NCBI GenBank assembly: GCA_017992175.1
Contig: JAGOPD010000001.1
Span: 88,232-152,231 of the forward strand
Reading direction: 5' to 3'
DNA: 64,000 nucleotides
Source: Candidatus Saccharicenans sp.
Lineage (GTDB): Bacteria; Acidobacteriota; Aminicenantia; Aminicenantales; Saccharicenantaceae
The notes beneath the pieces are model-generated. The model made no database searches and had not been told where the DNA came from. It worked only from the letters and a program-made list of their open reading frames with translations. Numbering within the stretch: the stretch's first letter is position 1; each line of letters starts with the position of its first letter. A program made the translations under genes and the position numbers. Shown here one piece after another: positions 1-9,063 of the stretch.

Positions 1-82
1 GGTTTTTCTGTTATTTTTTAACTTAAGACGCCAGAGAAAAAGGACATAATTCTAAAGACCTGATTGCCGAGGAGAAAAAAGA
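1..82. other. Leader at window edge, upstream of hydrogenase operon
   Basis: I see no complete gene or convincing promoter here. The only readable element is a GAGGAG ribosome binding site at 69-74 that fixes the GTG start at 83. The operon promoter, or a preceding gene, may lie to the left of the window. Confidence 0.5.
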
Positions 83-2101
83 GTGCCTTACTATCGAGGT
101 ATATGTAACTTCTGCGGTACCGGTTGTGGTCACCTTCTCCGGGTGGAAGACAACCGGGTCCGTGGTGTTTATCCTCTGTCCGGTCATCCTCTGAGCCGCG
201 GGCGGTTGTGTGTCCGGGGCTGGCATATTCATGAACTTCTTCAGACCGAAGATAGGATTACTCAACCGCTGATAAAAGACCAGGGTCATTTCAATCAGGT
301 TTCTTTCCAGGCAGCCATTGATTTTGTTGCTCAAAAAATCAAAAATATTCCTGGCCGCCAGGTGGCTTTTCTTGGTTCTCCGCGGGCTTCAAATGAAGAG
401 AATTACCTTTTAGAAAAATTTGCCCGGGCGGTTATTAAGACTAATAATCTCAGCCTGTCTTCGGACGCTGGCCAGGAAGAAAGTGCCAGGGTGCTCCTTG
501 AAGGTTGCGGCTGGCCGGCTATGACCGGCTCCCTGTCCGAATTAAGGCAGGCTGACTTTATTTTAGTGGTGGGCGGTGACCTGACCAAACAAAATCCGAT
601 TATTGCCAGTGAAATTCATTATGCCCATCGAGCTGGGGCTTTCTTAGCAACTATTTCTCCCCGGAAAACTCAGATGGCCAGGCTCAGCCAGGTTCATTTA
701 AGGCCCAAGCCAGGAACAATTTTTTACCTCCTTCAGGCTTTAGCCAGGATCATAGCCGATGAAGGGAAAATTGATTTTGAATATTTATCAAAATTTACGG
801 CCGACAGCCAGAGTTTCCTCGACGGATTGAAGCTGGTTGAACTTGATCAGGTCGTAAAAATTACCGGGATAGAAAAAAAGCAGATAATCAATCTGGCTGG
901 CCAGCTGGCCGAGTCGAATTCGGCTTATGCTTTTTATCCAACCGGAGTCCAGAGCCTGGACAGTCGGACCATGGCTGCTCTCTTCAACCTTTTTCTTTTA
1001 GCCGGTAAAATTGGTCGGCGGGGGAGTGGCCTTAGTCCGGTCACCGGGGTTAGCAATCTTCTGGGCAGCTATGATCTTGGTGTTTCACCGGTTTTTCTTC
1101 CGGGCTACGCGCGGGCCGAAGATGAGCAGGCCTGGAAAAAACTGGAGAATTTCTGGCAGGTTAAACTCGACCGCTGGCCGGGTAGAAATGTTGATGCCTG
1201 CCTGTCTGACCATGAAGCTATCAAGGCCCTGTTTATCGTTGATCATGATGAAGAAATAATCAGGCATGTTAACCGGATTAAACAACTTGATTTAGTAGTC
1301 TATTTTGGCGCCTATCATAATTCTTTTGCTTCTCTAGCTGATGTCATTTTCCCCCGGACCAGCTATGCCGAAGGCGATGGAACTTATACTAACTCTGAAC
1401 GGCGGGTTCAGCTGGTTAAGAAAAGGGTTGAACCGCCGGCCGGGGTTCGCCCTTTATGGGAAACGCTGACCGGTCTGGCCGGAGCCCTGGGGCATAACTG
1501 GCAATATCATTCAGCTGAAGATATTATGGGCGAGATAAGCCAGCTGGTCCCTTTTTATTCCGGTCTGACTTATGAAAAACTCACTACCCGGCTTGGCCTG
1601 AAATGGCCCTGTGATGACCTTCATCCCGAGGGGACGGATTGTCTCCTGGCGGAAGAAGCCAGCCGCCGTTTTAAGTTTATTCCGGTTGACTGGCTGGATA
1701 ACGGTGCTGCTTGCCATCAACAGGTCCAGAAGGATTTTCCCTTACAGCTGGTGGTGGGACGCAGCAATTATTTCTGGCACCAGAATTCGGTAATGAAAAG
1801 GACCTTCATTCCCAAACGTGAATATAACGCTCTGCTTCTTCTTTATCCCAGAGGTTTTGTCGAAATCTCAGAAGAAGATGCCAGGCGTCTCGGTTTAAGA
1901 GAGAAACAGCCAGTCCGGGTGGTGGCTGAATCAGCTGAAGTCAGGCTGGCCGTCAGGATTTCCCGCGACATTCTGCCCGGGATGCTTTACATTCCTTATT
2001 TTATTGACGAGATGATTCCTGAATTTCTTCACCGGCAGGTTGTTGATCTCGAAAAGAATGAAGAATTTTTCCTGCCTGTCCGGCTGGAAAAGGTGGAGTA
2101 A
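83..2101 (+). CDS. Formate dehydrogenase-like molybdopterin oxidoreductase subunit lacking the Mo-ligand Cys/Sec
   Basis: This is a 672-residue protein of the molybdopterin oxidoreductase (FdhA/NuoG-like) family, started at GTG 83 by a GAGGAG site. An N-terminal [4Fe-4S] motif is formed by C8, C11, C15 and C43. The late GTYTNSERR and RSNYFWHQNSVMKR stretches match the pterin-binding regions of formate dehydrogenases. The segment that carries catalytic Cys or Sec in formate dehydrogenase is shortened and reads ARVLLEGCGWPAM (residues 135-147), with Leu at the expected position; there is no in-frame TGA. It is followed 3 nt later by Fe-S and flavin subunits of a [NiFe] hydrogenase operon. Inference: an electron-transfer subunit rather than an active formate dehydrogenase. 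A shifted role for C142 as metal ligand cannot be excluded. Confidence 0.85.
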   Translation: MPYYRGICNFCGTGCGHLLRVEDNRVRGVYPLSGHPLSRGRLCVRGWHIHELLQTEDRITQPLIKDQGHFNQVSFQAAIDFVAQKIKNIPGRQVAFLGSPRASNEENYLLEKFARAVIKTNNLSLSSDAGQEESARVLLEGCGWPAMTGSLSELRQADFILVVGGDLTKQNPIIASEIHYAHRAGAFLATISPRKTQMARLSQVHLRPKPGTIFYLLQALARIIADEGKIDFEYLSKFTADSQSFLDGLKLVELDQVVKITGIEKKQIINLAGQLAESNSAYAFYPTGVQSLDSRTMAALFNLFLLAGKIGRRGSGLSPVTGVSNLLGSYDLGVSPVFLPGYARAEDEQAWKKLENFWQVKLDRWPGRNVDACLSDHEAIKALFIVDHDEEIIRHVNRIKQLDLVVYFGAYHNSFASLADVIFPRTSYAEGDGTYTNSERRVQLVKKRVEPPAGVRPLWETLTGLAGALGHNWQYHSAEDIMGEISQLVPFYSGLTYEKLTTRLGLKWPCDDLHPEGTDCLLAEEASRRFKFIPVDWLDNGAACHQQVQKDFPLQLVVGRSNYFWHQNSVMKRTFIPKREYNALLLLYPRGFVEISEEDARRLGLREKQPVRVVAESAEVRLAVRISRDILPGMLYIPYFIDEMIPEFLHRQVVDLEKNEEFFLPVRLEKVE

Positions 2102-2104
2102 ATT

Positions 2105-3172
2105 ATGTACTGGCTGACCAGCGAACAGTTAGAACTTCTGGTTAAAAAACTGGCTCAAGAATATAAAATTTTTGGCCCCCGCCACGACCGGGTTTCAAAC
2201 GAAGTGATTTTTGATCTTTTAACTGACCTCTCCGAGCTGGACCTCCAGGCGGCCATTCCCTATAATCCGCCCAAGTTCATTCTTTTCCCCCACCTGGAGG
2301 AAATCCTCAGGTACCGTTATGAACCAGAGAGTAAACAGGCTCGAATCGAACAGCTCAATCTCCTGGAGCCTAAAGCTCTGGTCGGTTTGAGATCATGCGA
2401 CCTGACCGGTTTGCTCTGTCTTGACCGCTTTTTCCTCGGGCAGGAGTTTGTGGATGAATTTTATTTAGCCCACCGGAAAAAATTGTTTATTATTTCCAAC
2501 ACCTGTCTCCGGCCTTTTCCCCAGTGTTTCTGTGTCTGTACGGACAGCGGGCCGGCTGCCAAAGAAGGATTCGACCTCAATTTGACTCTGGCCAGCCGGG
2601 GCTATCTGGTTGAAGCTGGCTCTAAGAAGGGCCAGGCCCTGATTGATGAACTTAAGTTGCCAGAAGCAGGACGGGAAGCTTCTGCTCTTCAGAAAAAGAT
2701 TATAGATGATTCTGTTTCCTCCTTTGACCGCTGGGCTTTAGAAAATAAAGCCTGGATTTCACGGGCCACCAACCGGTTAACCACCGGTTTTATTAAACCT
2801 GAAGTCTGGGAATATATTGGCAATCAGTGCTTTGAATGCGGAGCTTGCTCTTTTGTCTGTCCCACCTGTTCCTGTTTCAATATTGAAGAGGCTAACCAGG
2901 AGAGCGGCGAGACTAACCGGCTGAGGACCTGGGACTCCTGTTCCTTTGAGGGCTATACCAAAATGGCTGGCGACAATAATCCCAGGAAGCCAGTTGAAGA
3001 CCGCCGCAACAAGAGATTCTTTTGTAAATTGTCCTATTCCCAATCAAAAAAATATCTGCGCCCGGGGTGCGTGGGCTGTGGCCGCTGTGCCCGGGTTTGT
3101 CCCGGAGATATAGGTCTGCCCAATGTCGTAACTTATATCAGGCGGGAAATAACCGGAGAGGCTGGAGAATAA
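2105..3172 (+). CDS. Sulfhydrogenase beta-like 4Fe-4S electron-transfer subunit (HydB/AsrA type)
   Basis: The 355-residue protein resembles the beta subunit of archaeal sulfhydrogenase and anaerobic sulfite reductase subunit A. The C-terminal third carries two cysteine clusters: CFECGACSFVCPTCSC around residues 240-255 and CVGCGRCARVCPGD near residues 322-335, both typical [4Fe-4S] ligands. The N-terminal part has further cysteines (RSCDLTG; CLRPFPQCFCVC) that are also seen in this family. It lies between the FDH-like subunit and the FAD/NAD(P) subunit, so by analogy it passes electrons between the flavin subunit and the rest of the complex. It is probably cytoplasmic and peripheral; no signal peptide or membrane segment is visible. 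Confidence 0.88.
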   Translation: MYWLTSEQLELLVKKLAQEYKIFGPRHDRVSNEVIFDLLTDLSELDLQAAIPYNPPKFILFPHLEEILRYRYEPESKQARIEQLNLLEPKALVGLRSCDLTGLLCLDRFFLGQEFVDEFYLAHRKKLFIISNTCLRPFPQCFCVCTDSGPAAKEGFDLNLTLASRGYLVEAGSKKGQALIDELKLPEAGREASALQKKIIDDSVSSFDRWALENKAWISRATNRLTTGFIKPEVWEYIGNQCFECGACSFVCPTCSCFNIEEANQESGETNRLRTWDSCSFEGYTKMAGDNNPRKPVEDRRNKRFFCKLSYSQSKKYLRPGCVGCGRCARVCPGDIGLPNVVTYIRREITGEAGE

Positions 3173-3177
3173 AAATT

Positions 3178-4017
3178 ATGGATAAGAGTCTCGTGCCAAT
3201 TACCTCAGTTCCGGAAATAGCTACCATCGTTGACATCCGCGATGAGATAGATGAGGTCAAGAGCTTCTATTTCACCTTTGACCGGCCGGAAATTGAGCAG
3301 GCCTTTAGAATCCGTTCCGGTCAGTTCATTATGTGTACCGTTTTCAAAGCAGGCGAGTTTGCTGTTTCTTTACCATTTAGCCCAGAGAACGACCGCAAGC
3401 ACCTGTCAGTCAGAAGAGTTGGTAAAGTCACTGCTGCCCTCCATCAGCTTGAGCCGGGAGATAAAATCGGAGTCAGAGGGCCATTTGGCAATGGTTTCCC
3501 CTTTGAAGAAATAAAAGGCAGTAACATTATTTATGTGGCGGGAGGCATTGGACTTATTCCGCTTCGCTCCTCAATTGTCCATGTCCTTCAGCACCGTCAG
3601 GATTTTGGCCGGGTCATTCTGGTTTATGGGGCCAAGAGTTCTAAGGAACTGATGTACAAGGAGAGCATAAAAGAATGGCAGTCCACTGAAAATTTTGAAA
3701 CGCATTTTACCATTGACCGCTCTGAACCAGGCTGGTCAGGAGACGTGGGTTTTGTCAATCAATTGACGGCCAAACTTGAACTGCCGGTAGAAGAAACTGT
3801 GGCTTTTGTCTGTGGCCCGCCAGTGATGTTTAACGCTGTTATTAAGGAACTGAAATTAAAAGGAATAAAAGAACAGAATATTTATTCTACCCTGGAAAGG
3901 CACATGAAGTGCGGGATTGGCAAGTGCCAGCACTGTGCCATTGGCCGGACTCTGGTCTGTGTGGATGGCCCGGTTTATACCTATAAGCAAATCAGGACCT
4001 TAGGAGAGCAGATTTAA
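3178..4017 (+). CDS. FAD/NAD(P)-binding oxidoreductase subunit (sulfhydrogenase gamma/HydG-like)
   Basis: I take ATG 3178 as the start (279 residues, beginning MDKSLVPITSV), 5 nt after the upstream stop. The frame is open further upstream, but that would overlap the previous gene by about 100 bp. The protein has a ferredoxin-reductase-like FAD domain in its first half, a nucleotide-binding domain with IYVAGGIGLIPLRS near residues 120-133 and VCGPPVMF near 217-224, and a C-terminal [2Fe-2S] motif CGIGKCQHC...C. This is the organisation of sulfhydrogenase gamma and dihydroorotate dehydrogenase electron-transfer subunits. In this operon it probably makes the hydrogenase an NAD(P)H-linked or electron-bifurcating complex; the nucleotide specificity cannot be read. 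Confidence 0.9.
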   Translation: MDKSLVPITSVPEIATIVDIRDEIDEVKSFYFTFDRPEIEQAFRIRSGQFIMCTVFKAGEFAVSLPFSPENDRKHLSVRRVGKVTAALHQLEPGDKIGVRGPFGNGFPFEEIKGSNIIYVAGGIGLIPLRSSIVHVLQHRQDFGRVILVYGAKSSKELMYKESIKEWQSTENFETHFTIDRSEPGWSGDVGFVNQLTAKLELPVEETVAFVCGPPVMFNAVIKELKLKGIKEQNIYSTLERHMKCGIGKCQHCAIGRTLVCVDGPVYTYKQIRTLGEQI

Positions 4018-4018
4018 A

Positions 4019-4558
4019 ATGGAAGCACTTGAGCTCTGGCAGCGAGTTCTTCAGGGAAAGACCTGTTTAGCCGGTATTGGCAACGAATTGCGCGGCGATG
4101 ACGGCTTTGGCCCTTATTTCATAGAATTAATGAAAGAAAAATCGTTATTTCCGTCAGCTAACCTGCTAACGGTGGAGGATGTGCCTGAAAATTATGCTTT
4201 TCCTCTCTCTGAAAAAGACGTTGACAATGTAGTTTTTGTTGATGCTGTTCTTCTCAAGGCCCCTCCCGGGACAGTCATCTTTGGCCCGCTGGCTGAGTTC
4301 GAAGAAATAGGCGAGATTGTCTCCACCCATAAATTATCATTAAAGCTAACTTCCCAGTTGATAGAAAAAACCGGCAAGAAGGTTTTTCTCCTGGGAGTAG
4401 TACCTGAAACTACCAGTTTCGGGCAGGAGCTCTCCCCTGCTATCAAAAAGATCACCGAGGAGCTGGCTACTCTGACCGAGCAGCTGGTTAATAAAAAGTT
4501 CTCAGTTAATGGCCCGGAAGCGCCGGCCGGGGTTCAACTTGAAAGGAAAAAAGGCTGA
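4019..4558 (+). CDS. hycI: [NiFe] hydrogenase maturation endopeptidase (HycI-like)
   Basis: This 179-residue protein shows the hydrogenase-protease signature GIGNELRGDDGFG at residues 20-32, followed by FVDAV near residue 74 and STHKLSL near residue 102, which supply the Asp and His nickel-sensing residues of the HycI/HybD family. The enzyme removes the C-terminal tail of the large subunit after nickel insertion. The large subunit encoded at 6453 keeps such a tail, so protease and substrate are in the same operon. It starts 1 nt after the upstream stop and its stop overlaps the next start (TGATG). No other hydrogenase maturation genes (hypA-F) are in the window. Confidence 0.9.
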   Translation: MEALELWQRVLQGKTCLAGIGNELRGDDGFGPYFIELMKEKSLFPSANLLTVEDVPENYAFPLSEKDVDNVVFVDAVLLKAPPGTVIFGPLAEFEEIGEIVSTHKLSLKLTSQLIEKTGKKVFLLGVVPETTSFGQELSPAIKKITEELATLTEQLVNKKFSVNGPEAPAGVQLERKKG

Positions 4559-6456
4559 TGACTATTCTGTCAGGCTTCAGTTTATTCTGGCTGACCTTGC
4601 TCCTGTCGGCTCTGCTGGCTCTGGTTTTCAGAAAGATGACAAATTTTATCCGCCTGGCCGGGACTTTTTTAATTGCTCTTAGCTGTCTTTGGCTGATTTT
4701 CCTCTCTTTATCTGTGCTGGGAACAGGGGGCTCGCCACTTGAATTTGAGATAGAAGCCGGAAGCTTTCATCTCCCGTTTTTAATTGATGGCCTGTCGGCT
4801 CTTTTTCTTCTGCTTCTGGCTGTTTTAACTCTGGCGGCAACTGTTTTTTCCGTTGATTTTGTTAAGAATTATGGGGCTGAAAAAATCCGGAAGTTTTATC
4901 TGGCTCTGCCCTTTTTTATTGGGGGGCTGGCCGGACTGCTGACAGCCGATGACCTTGGGCCTGGCTTTACCCTTGCCTGGCAGTTAATGGCTATTTCTTC
5001 TTATATCCTGGTCAGAGAGGGCAGGCCGGCCAGGGCTTCAGCCAGACCGGCTTTAGTTTATCTGGTTTTTATGGAAACCGCCTGGTTACTGATCACTGGC
5101 TCGGCTTTTCTGGCCTCCGGCTATCAATTTGGTGATTCTTTAGCCACCATCGGCCTGAAGCTGGCTTCGAGCAGCACCTCCCGGGCTATCATTTTTTTTA
5201 GCCTTCTCTTTCTCGGTTTCGGTATTAAGACCGGGATTTTCCCTTTTGGCCAATTGTGGATTCCAGGTGCCTATTCGACAGCCTGGCCTCAGGTTTCTTC
5301 TCTCCTGGCTGGCATCCTGGAAAAGACTGGAGTCTTCGGCCTGGTCCGGGTCTTTTTCTTTGTGGCTAAAGAAGCCAGGTCAGCTTTTAATCCTGATCTC
5401 TGGGGAAAAACCCTGGTGGTGGCCGGCACCCTGACTCTTTTTATCGGGACAGTTCAGGCCATCAAACAAAGCGATTATCTCCGGCTTCTGGCTTATAGTT
5501 CCATCGGTCAGGTTGGCTATATAATTTTTGCTCTGGGCAGTAGCCTTTTAGCCTGGAGCAGTCCCTGGCCTCTGGCTAAATCCTTAGCCCCGGTGATATT
5601 TATTGGGGCCGTTTATCATAGCCTTAATCATGGCATTTTTAAGAGCTTGCTTTTTCTGCTGGGAGGGAATCTCCTCTACGCCACTGGTACTCGCGATCTG
5701 AACCGGTTGGGCGGGCTGCTGGCCATTATGCCCGTCAGTGGTTTTCTGGCGGCCGTCGCTTCTTATTCTATCTCTGGGATGCCTGCTTCCAGCGGCTTTG
5801 TCAGCAAGTGGTTAATGATTTCGTCCAATTTTCTGGCGGGCCGGGGCAGCCTGCTCTTAACCCTGGCGGGTATCATTGCTCTCTTCACGGCGGCTTTTAC
5901 CTTAGCCTGCTATGTCAAATTTTTTGGTCTGGCCTTTACTTCGGCTGGAGCCCGCTGGAAAGTCAAAAAAGAAGTCAAAGAGGTCCCCTGGCGCCTGCTG
6001 GCTTCTGAAATTTTTCTGACCATCATCTGTCTGACTCAAGCTTTTCTGCCGATGGGTTATGTCAGTCTGGCCGGCCGGAGCCTTAAACTTTCACCTGGTT
6101 TCCTTCTGCCGGAAGCTGGAGCTGATAGCCTCAGCGGAAATATGTTTAGCTTAAAAATATACAATGGCCAGGAACTGCTGGCCGCCACGGCCCCGGTTTT
6201 CCTGTTGCTTCTGGTTATTCTGCTGGCTGGCCTGGCTTACTGGTTCAGCCGGTCCGCCCGTCCGGCTGAGGTTAAAGTGCCTGCCTGGCTGTCGGGTTAC
6301 CAGGATTTAAATCAAAACAACGTCTATACCGACCGCCATCTGTTTTCAGATCTTAAAAAATTTTTCTGGTGGACAGGCGGCTCACCCAAGCCTGTTGTTG
6401 ATGATACTGAACTGGCCGGGCCGGCTGAGGCCGGGAAAGAAGGTGAAGTCGAATGA
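4558..6456 (+). CDS. hycC: Proton/ion-translocating antiporter-like hydrogenase membrane subunit (HycC/NuoL-like)
   Basis: The 632-residue protein is almost entirely hydrophobic, with roughly 14 or more membrane spans, and belongs to the proton-conducting Mrp/NuoL/M/N family. The TM7 lysine region GIKTGIFPFGQLW and the TM12-type HGIFKSLLFLLGG segment are conserved. In TM5 the family glutamate of the usual WE motif appears to be replaced: the sequence reads AWQLMAISSY, with Gln142 encoded by CAG at 4981-4983. The C-terminus is a hydrophilic tail of about 70 residues. It is the only antiporter-like subunit in the operon, as in formate hydrogenlyase-1. It overlaps the neighbours by 1 and 4 bp, implying translational coupling. 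Confidence 0.92.
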   Translation: MTILSGFSLFWLTLLLSALLALVFRKMTNFIRLAGTFLIALSCLWLIFLSLSVLGTGGSPLEFEIEAGSFHLPFLIDGLSALFLLLLAVLTLAATVFSVDFVKNYGAEKIRKFYLALPFFIGGLAGLLTADDLGPGFTLAWQLMAISSYILVREGRPARASARPALVYLVFMETAWLLITGSAFLASGYQFGDSLATIGLKLASSSTSRAIIFFSLLFLGFGIKTGIFPFGQLWIPGAYSTAWPQVSSLLAGILEKTGVFGLVRVFFFVAKEARSAFNPDLWGKTLVVAGTLTLFIGTVQAIKQSDYLRLLAYSSIGQVGYIIFALGSSLLAWSSPWPLAKSLAPVIFIGAVYHSLNHGIFKSLLFLLGGNLLYATGTRDLNRLGGLLAIMPVSGFLAAVASYSISGMPASSGFVSKWLMISSNFLAGRGSLLLTLAGIIALFTAAFTLACYVKFFGLAFTSAGARWKVKKEVKEVPWRLLASEIFLTIICLTQAFLPMGYVSLAGRSLKLSPGFLLPEAGADSLSGNMFSLKIYNGQELLAATAPVFLLLLVILLAGLAYWFSRSARPAEVKVPAWLSGYQDLNQNNVYTDRHLFSDLKKFFWWTGGSPKPVVDDTELAGPAEAGKEGEVE

Positions 6457-8147
6457 GCAGAAAAGAAGAGCTGCTGGAGTTACTTAAAGAAAAATTAAAG
6501 GCAGATTTTTTGGCTGAAGATTTCTCCACGGAAGGCAAGTGCCTGTTTATTGACCTAAAAAAAGAGTCTCTGGTAGAAGCCGCTAAAATACTGATGAGCC
6601 AGGGGGCCCGCTATCAGGCAGGTGTTGGCTATGATGCCAGAAAAAGCGGCCGCGGACTGGCCCTGGTTCACACGTTTGCCTTTGATTCTGATTCGCTGCT
6701 GGTGGCTATCAGGGCTTTTACCCCCGAAGACCACCCTGAATTCGAGTCGCTAACCCCGCTTATTCCCGGGGCTGGGTGGTCAGAGCGTGAATATATTGAT
6801 CTTCTTGGTCTTCATTTTAATAACCACCCCAATCCCAAACGGCTGGTTCTATCTGATGACTGGCCAGAGGGAATTTATCCGCTCCGCCAGGATGTCCCCT
6901 ACGATCTGATGCCTCCTTCGGCCGAAGAGGTCGCTTTCAGGCTGGATGAAGCCCCGCCTGGCAGTTCGATCATTCCCTTTGGACCTTTTCATGCCTGTCT
7001 TCATGAACCGGCCCATTTCGCTGTCTATGTTGATGGCGAAGAGATAAAAGGCTGCGAATACCGGGGATTCATGGTCCACCGGGGAATAGAAAAATTAGCG
7101 GCGACAGAACTGATTTACAGCGAAATACCATTTGTGGCTGAACGAATTTGCGGGATCTGCGGTTCAGTTCATTCAGTCAATTATGCCCAGGCAGTAGAAT
7201 CGGCCGCCGGTCTCAAAATTCCACGACGGGCTGAGTTTATCCGGACAATTATGCTTGAAATTGAAAGGCTTCATTCCCACCTGATGTGGCTGGGAGTGGC
7301 TGGACATCTTATTGGTTTTGATACTGTTTTCATGCAGGCCTGGAGAATAAGAGAAAAAATAATGTGGCTGGCCGAAAGCCTGACCGGCAACAGGAAAACT
7401 TACGGAATGGTAATCATCGGCGGTGTTCGCCGGGATATTGACCGGGAAAAGGCCAGTCAGGTCAAAAAGACTTTAGCTGAAGTTGAAAAAGACCTGCTGG
7501 CTCTGGATAAGGCCATTATCAAAGATAGAGCCATTCATAGAAGAACCAAAGGTGTTGGCTTTCTTTCTAAGGAAAAAGCCATTGAATGGAGTCTGGTTGG
7601 CCCGGTGGCCAGAGCCAGAGGACTGACCATTGATGCCAGAAAAGACCATCCCTATGCTGCTTATGATGAGATGAAGTTCGAGGTGGCGGTGGCTGAGTCC
7701 GGTGACGTCTGGGGAACACTGGTGGTGAGGATTAAAGAAATTTATGAAGCCATCAAAATCATCAATCAGTGCCTGGAAAAACTGGCTTCTATCCCTGAAA
7801 ATTCTCCCTTAGCGGTGGAACTGGATTCACCGGTTCCGGCTGGCCGGCAGGCGCTATCGGTGGTAGAAGCTCCACGGGGAGAGGCGGTGCATTATCTGCT
7901 GACGGGAGATGATAACCGGCCGGAGCGCTGGCGGGTGAGGGCTCCAACTTATCCCAACCTGCAAGCCGTTCCGGACATGCTGCTGAATAATAGGCTGGCT
8001 GATTTTCCAATTATTGTTGGCTCCATTGATCCCTGTATTTCCTGTACTGACCGGATAGCGGTGATTGACCGCCATTCAGCTGCAGCCAAAATGTTAAGCC
8101 GGCAGGAGCTGGAAAAGCTGTCGAGAGAAATGAGGTCTAAGACATGA
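6453..8147 (+). CDS. hycE: Group 4 [NiFe] hydrogenase large subunit with fused NuoC-like domain (HycE-like)
   Basis: This 564-residue protein fuses an N-terminal NuoC-like domain (about residues 1-160) to a NuoD-like catalytic domain, as in HycE. The nickel ligands are intact: RICGICGSVH near residue 231 (first CxxC) and DPCISCTDR near residue 527 (second CxxC). The 30-residue tail after DR matches the HycE pattern in which maturation protease cuts after Arg, so cleavage is predicted after R534. The second CxxC separates it from complex I subunit D, which lacks the nickel ligands. The protein catalyses reversible H2 formation on the cytoplasmic face. It overlaps the flanking genes by 4 bp on each side. 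Confidence 0.95.
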   Translation: MSRKEELLELLKEKLKADFLAEDFSTEGKCLFIDLKKESLVEAAKILMSQGARYQAGVGYDARKSGRGLALVHTFAFDSDSLLVAIRAFTPEDHPEFESLTPLIPGAGWSEREYIDLLGLHFNNHPNPKRLVLSDDWPEGIYPLRQDVPYDLMPPSAEEVAFRLDEAPPGSSIIPFGPFHACLHEPAHFAVYVDGEEIKGCEYRGFMVHRGIEKLAATELIYSEIPFVAERICGICGSVHSVNYAQAVESAAGLKIPRRAEFIRTIMLEIERLHSHLMWLGVAGHLIGFDTVFMQAWRIREKIMWLAESLTGNRKTYGMVIIGGVRRDIDREKASQVKKTLAEVEKDLLALDKAIIKDRAIHRRTKGVGFLSKEKAIEWSLVGPVARARGLTIDARKDHPYAAYDEMKFEVAVAESGDVWGTLVVRIKEIYEAIKIINQCLEKLASIPENSPLAVELDSPVPAGRQALSVVEAPRGEAVHYLLTGDDNRPERWRVRAPTYPNLQAVPDMLLNNRLADFPIIVGSIDPCISCTDRIAVIDRHSAAAKMLSRQELEKLSREMRSKT

Positions 8148-9043
8148 AGGTGGTGGCAGTCTTCATCAATTTAATCTTTTTTCTCCTGCTGGCGCCTTTT
8201 CTGGAAGGAGTGATGAGAAAACTAACGGCCAGGATTCAATCCAGGCAGGGCCCGCCTCTTTATCAGCCTTATCTTGACCTGCTGAAACTCCTGGGCAAAG
8301 AAAATTTAAATGCCGGAGGAAACTGGGCCTTTCGTTTGGCGCCTATCCTGTCTTTTAGCTCAATGCTGGCGGTCATCGCTCTCATTCCCTTAACGGGCCA
8401 GGCCAATATATTAGCCCATTCCTCAGATTTAATGACGTTGATTTATTTTTTGACTCTGAGCGGTTTTTGCCTGCTGGTAGGAGCTTTGGCCAGCGGGAAT
8501 CCTTTTGCCGCGGTGGGAGCCAGCCGGGAAATGATGACTACGGTCATGCTGGAACCGGTTCTGGCTATGCTGTTAATTCTGGGAGCAGTCAAAAACGGCA
8601 GCTTCTCTTTAGCTGCAGCTGTGCCGGGAGTAGCCTCGGCCCGTGGTATTTCTTATTTTCTCATGTTAGCTGTTTATCTTCTGGCTCTTCAGGCTTTTGT
8701 TTCCAGGCAGCCATTCGATATAGCTGAAGCTGAGGTTGAGATCCTGGAGGGGCCCTATCTGGAGTACAGCGGGCCAAACTATGCTCTATTACACTATACC
8801 CTGAACCTCAAAAGAATGTTTTATGCCTGGCTTCTTATTTCCTGTTTTTTGAATTTTATCTTGCCGGCCAATTTTATTCTGAGCCTGCTGTTACAAACGG
8901 TCCTGATCATCGTTGTCTTTGTTCTAATTTCTGCGGTCGGGGCTACTCATCCCCGGTTCAGGATTGATCAGGCTCTTAAATATTATGCCCTGCTTCTGAT
9001 TTTAGCTTTGATAGCTATTAGCTTCGGGGTCAAGGGTTGGTAA
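8144..9043 (+). CDS. hycD: Hydrogenase membrane subunit (HycD/NuoH-like)
   Basis: A 299-residue membrane protein with about eight hydrophobic spans, homologous to NuoH and HycD, which anchor the soluble hydrogenase arm to the membrane and form part of the ion path. The QSRQGPPLYQPYLDLLKLLGKE stretch (beginning near residue 31) and the acidic DIAEAEVEILEGPYLEYSG loop (beginning near residue 192) are family hallmarks that contact the large subunit and the small Fe-S subunit. Length is close to the usual 300-330. It begins inside the end of hycE by an ATGA overlap and is followed 20 nt later by the ferredoxin-type subunit. Confidence 0.93.
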   Translation: MKVVAVFINLIFFLLLAPFLEGVMRKLTARIQSRQGPPLYQPYLDLLKLLGKENLNAGGNWAFRLAPILSFSSMLAVIALIPLTGQANILAHSSDLMTLIYFLTLSGFCLLVGALASGNPFAAVGASREMMTTVMLEPVLAMLLILGAVKNGSFSLAAAVPGVASARGISYFLMLAVYLLALQAFVSRQPFDIAEAEVEILEGPYLEYSGPNYALLHYTLNLKRMFYAWLLISCFLNFILPANFILSLLLQTVLIIVVFVLISAVGATHPRFRIDQALKYYALLLILALIAISFGVKGW

Positions 9044-9063
9044 AGTGAAAGGCAAGGCTGAAG

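Noticed and set aside
83..2101. A selenocysteine codon in the FDH-like gene
   Set aside because: The frame has no internal TGA and the ligand loop is shortened instead.
3067..3177. Upstream extension of the FAD/NAD(P) subunit frame
   Set aside because: It lies inside the HydB-like gene and lacks a ribosome binding site; the family N-terminus matches ATG 3178.
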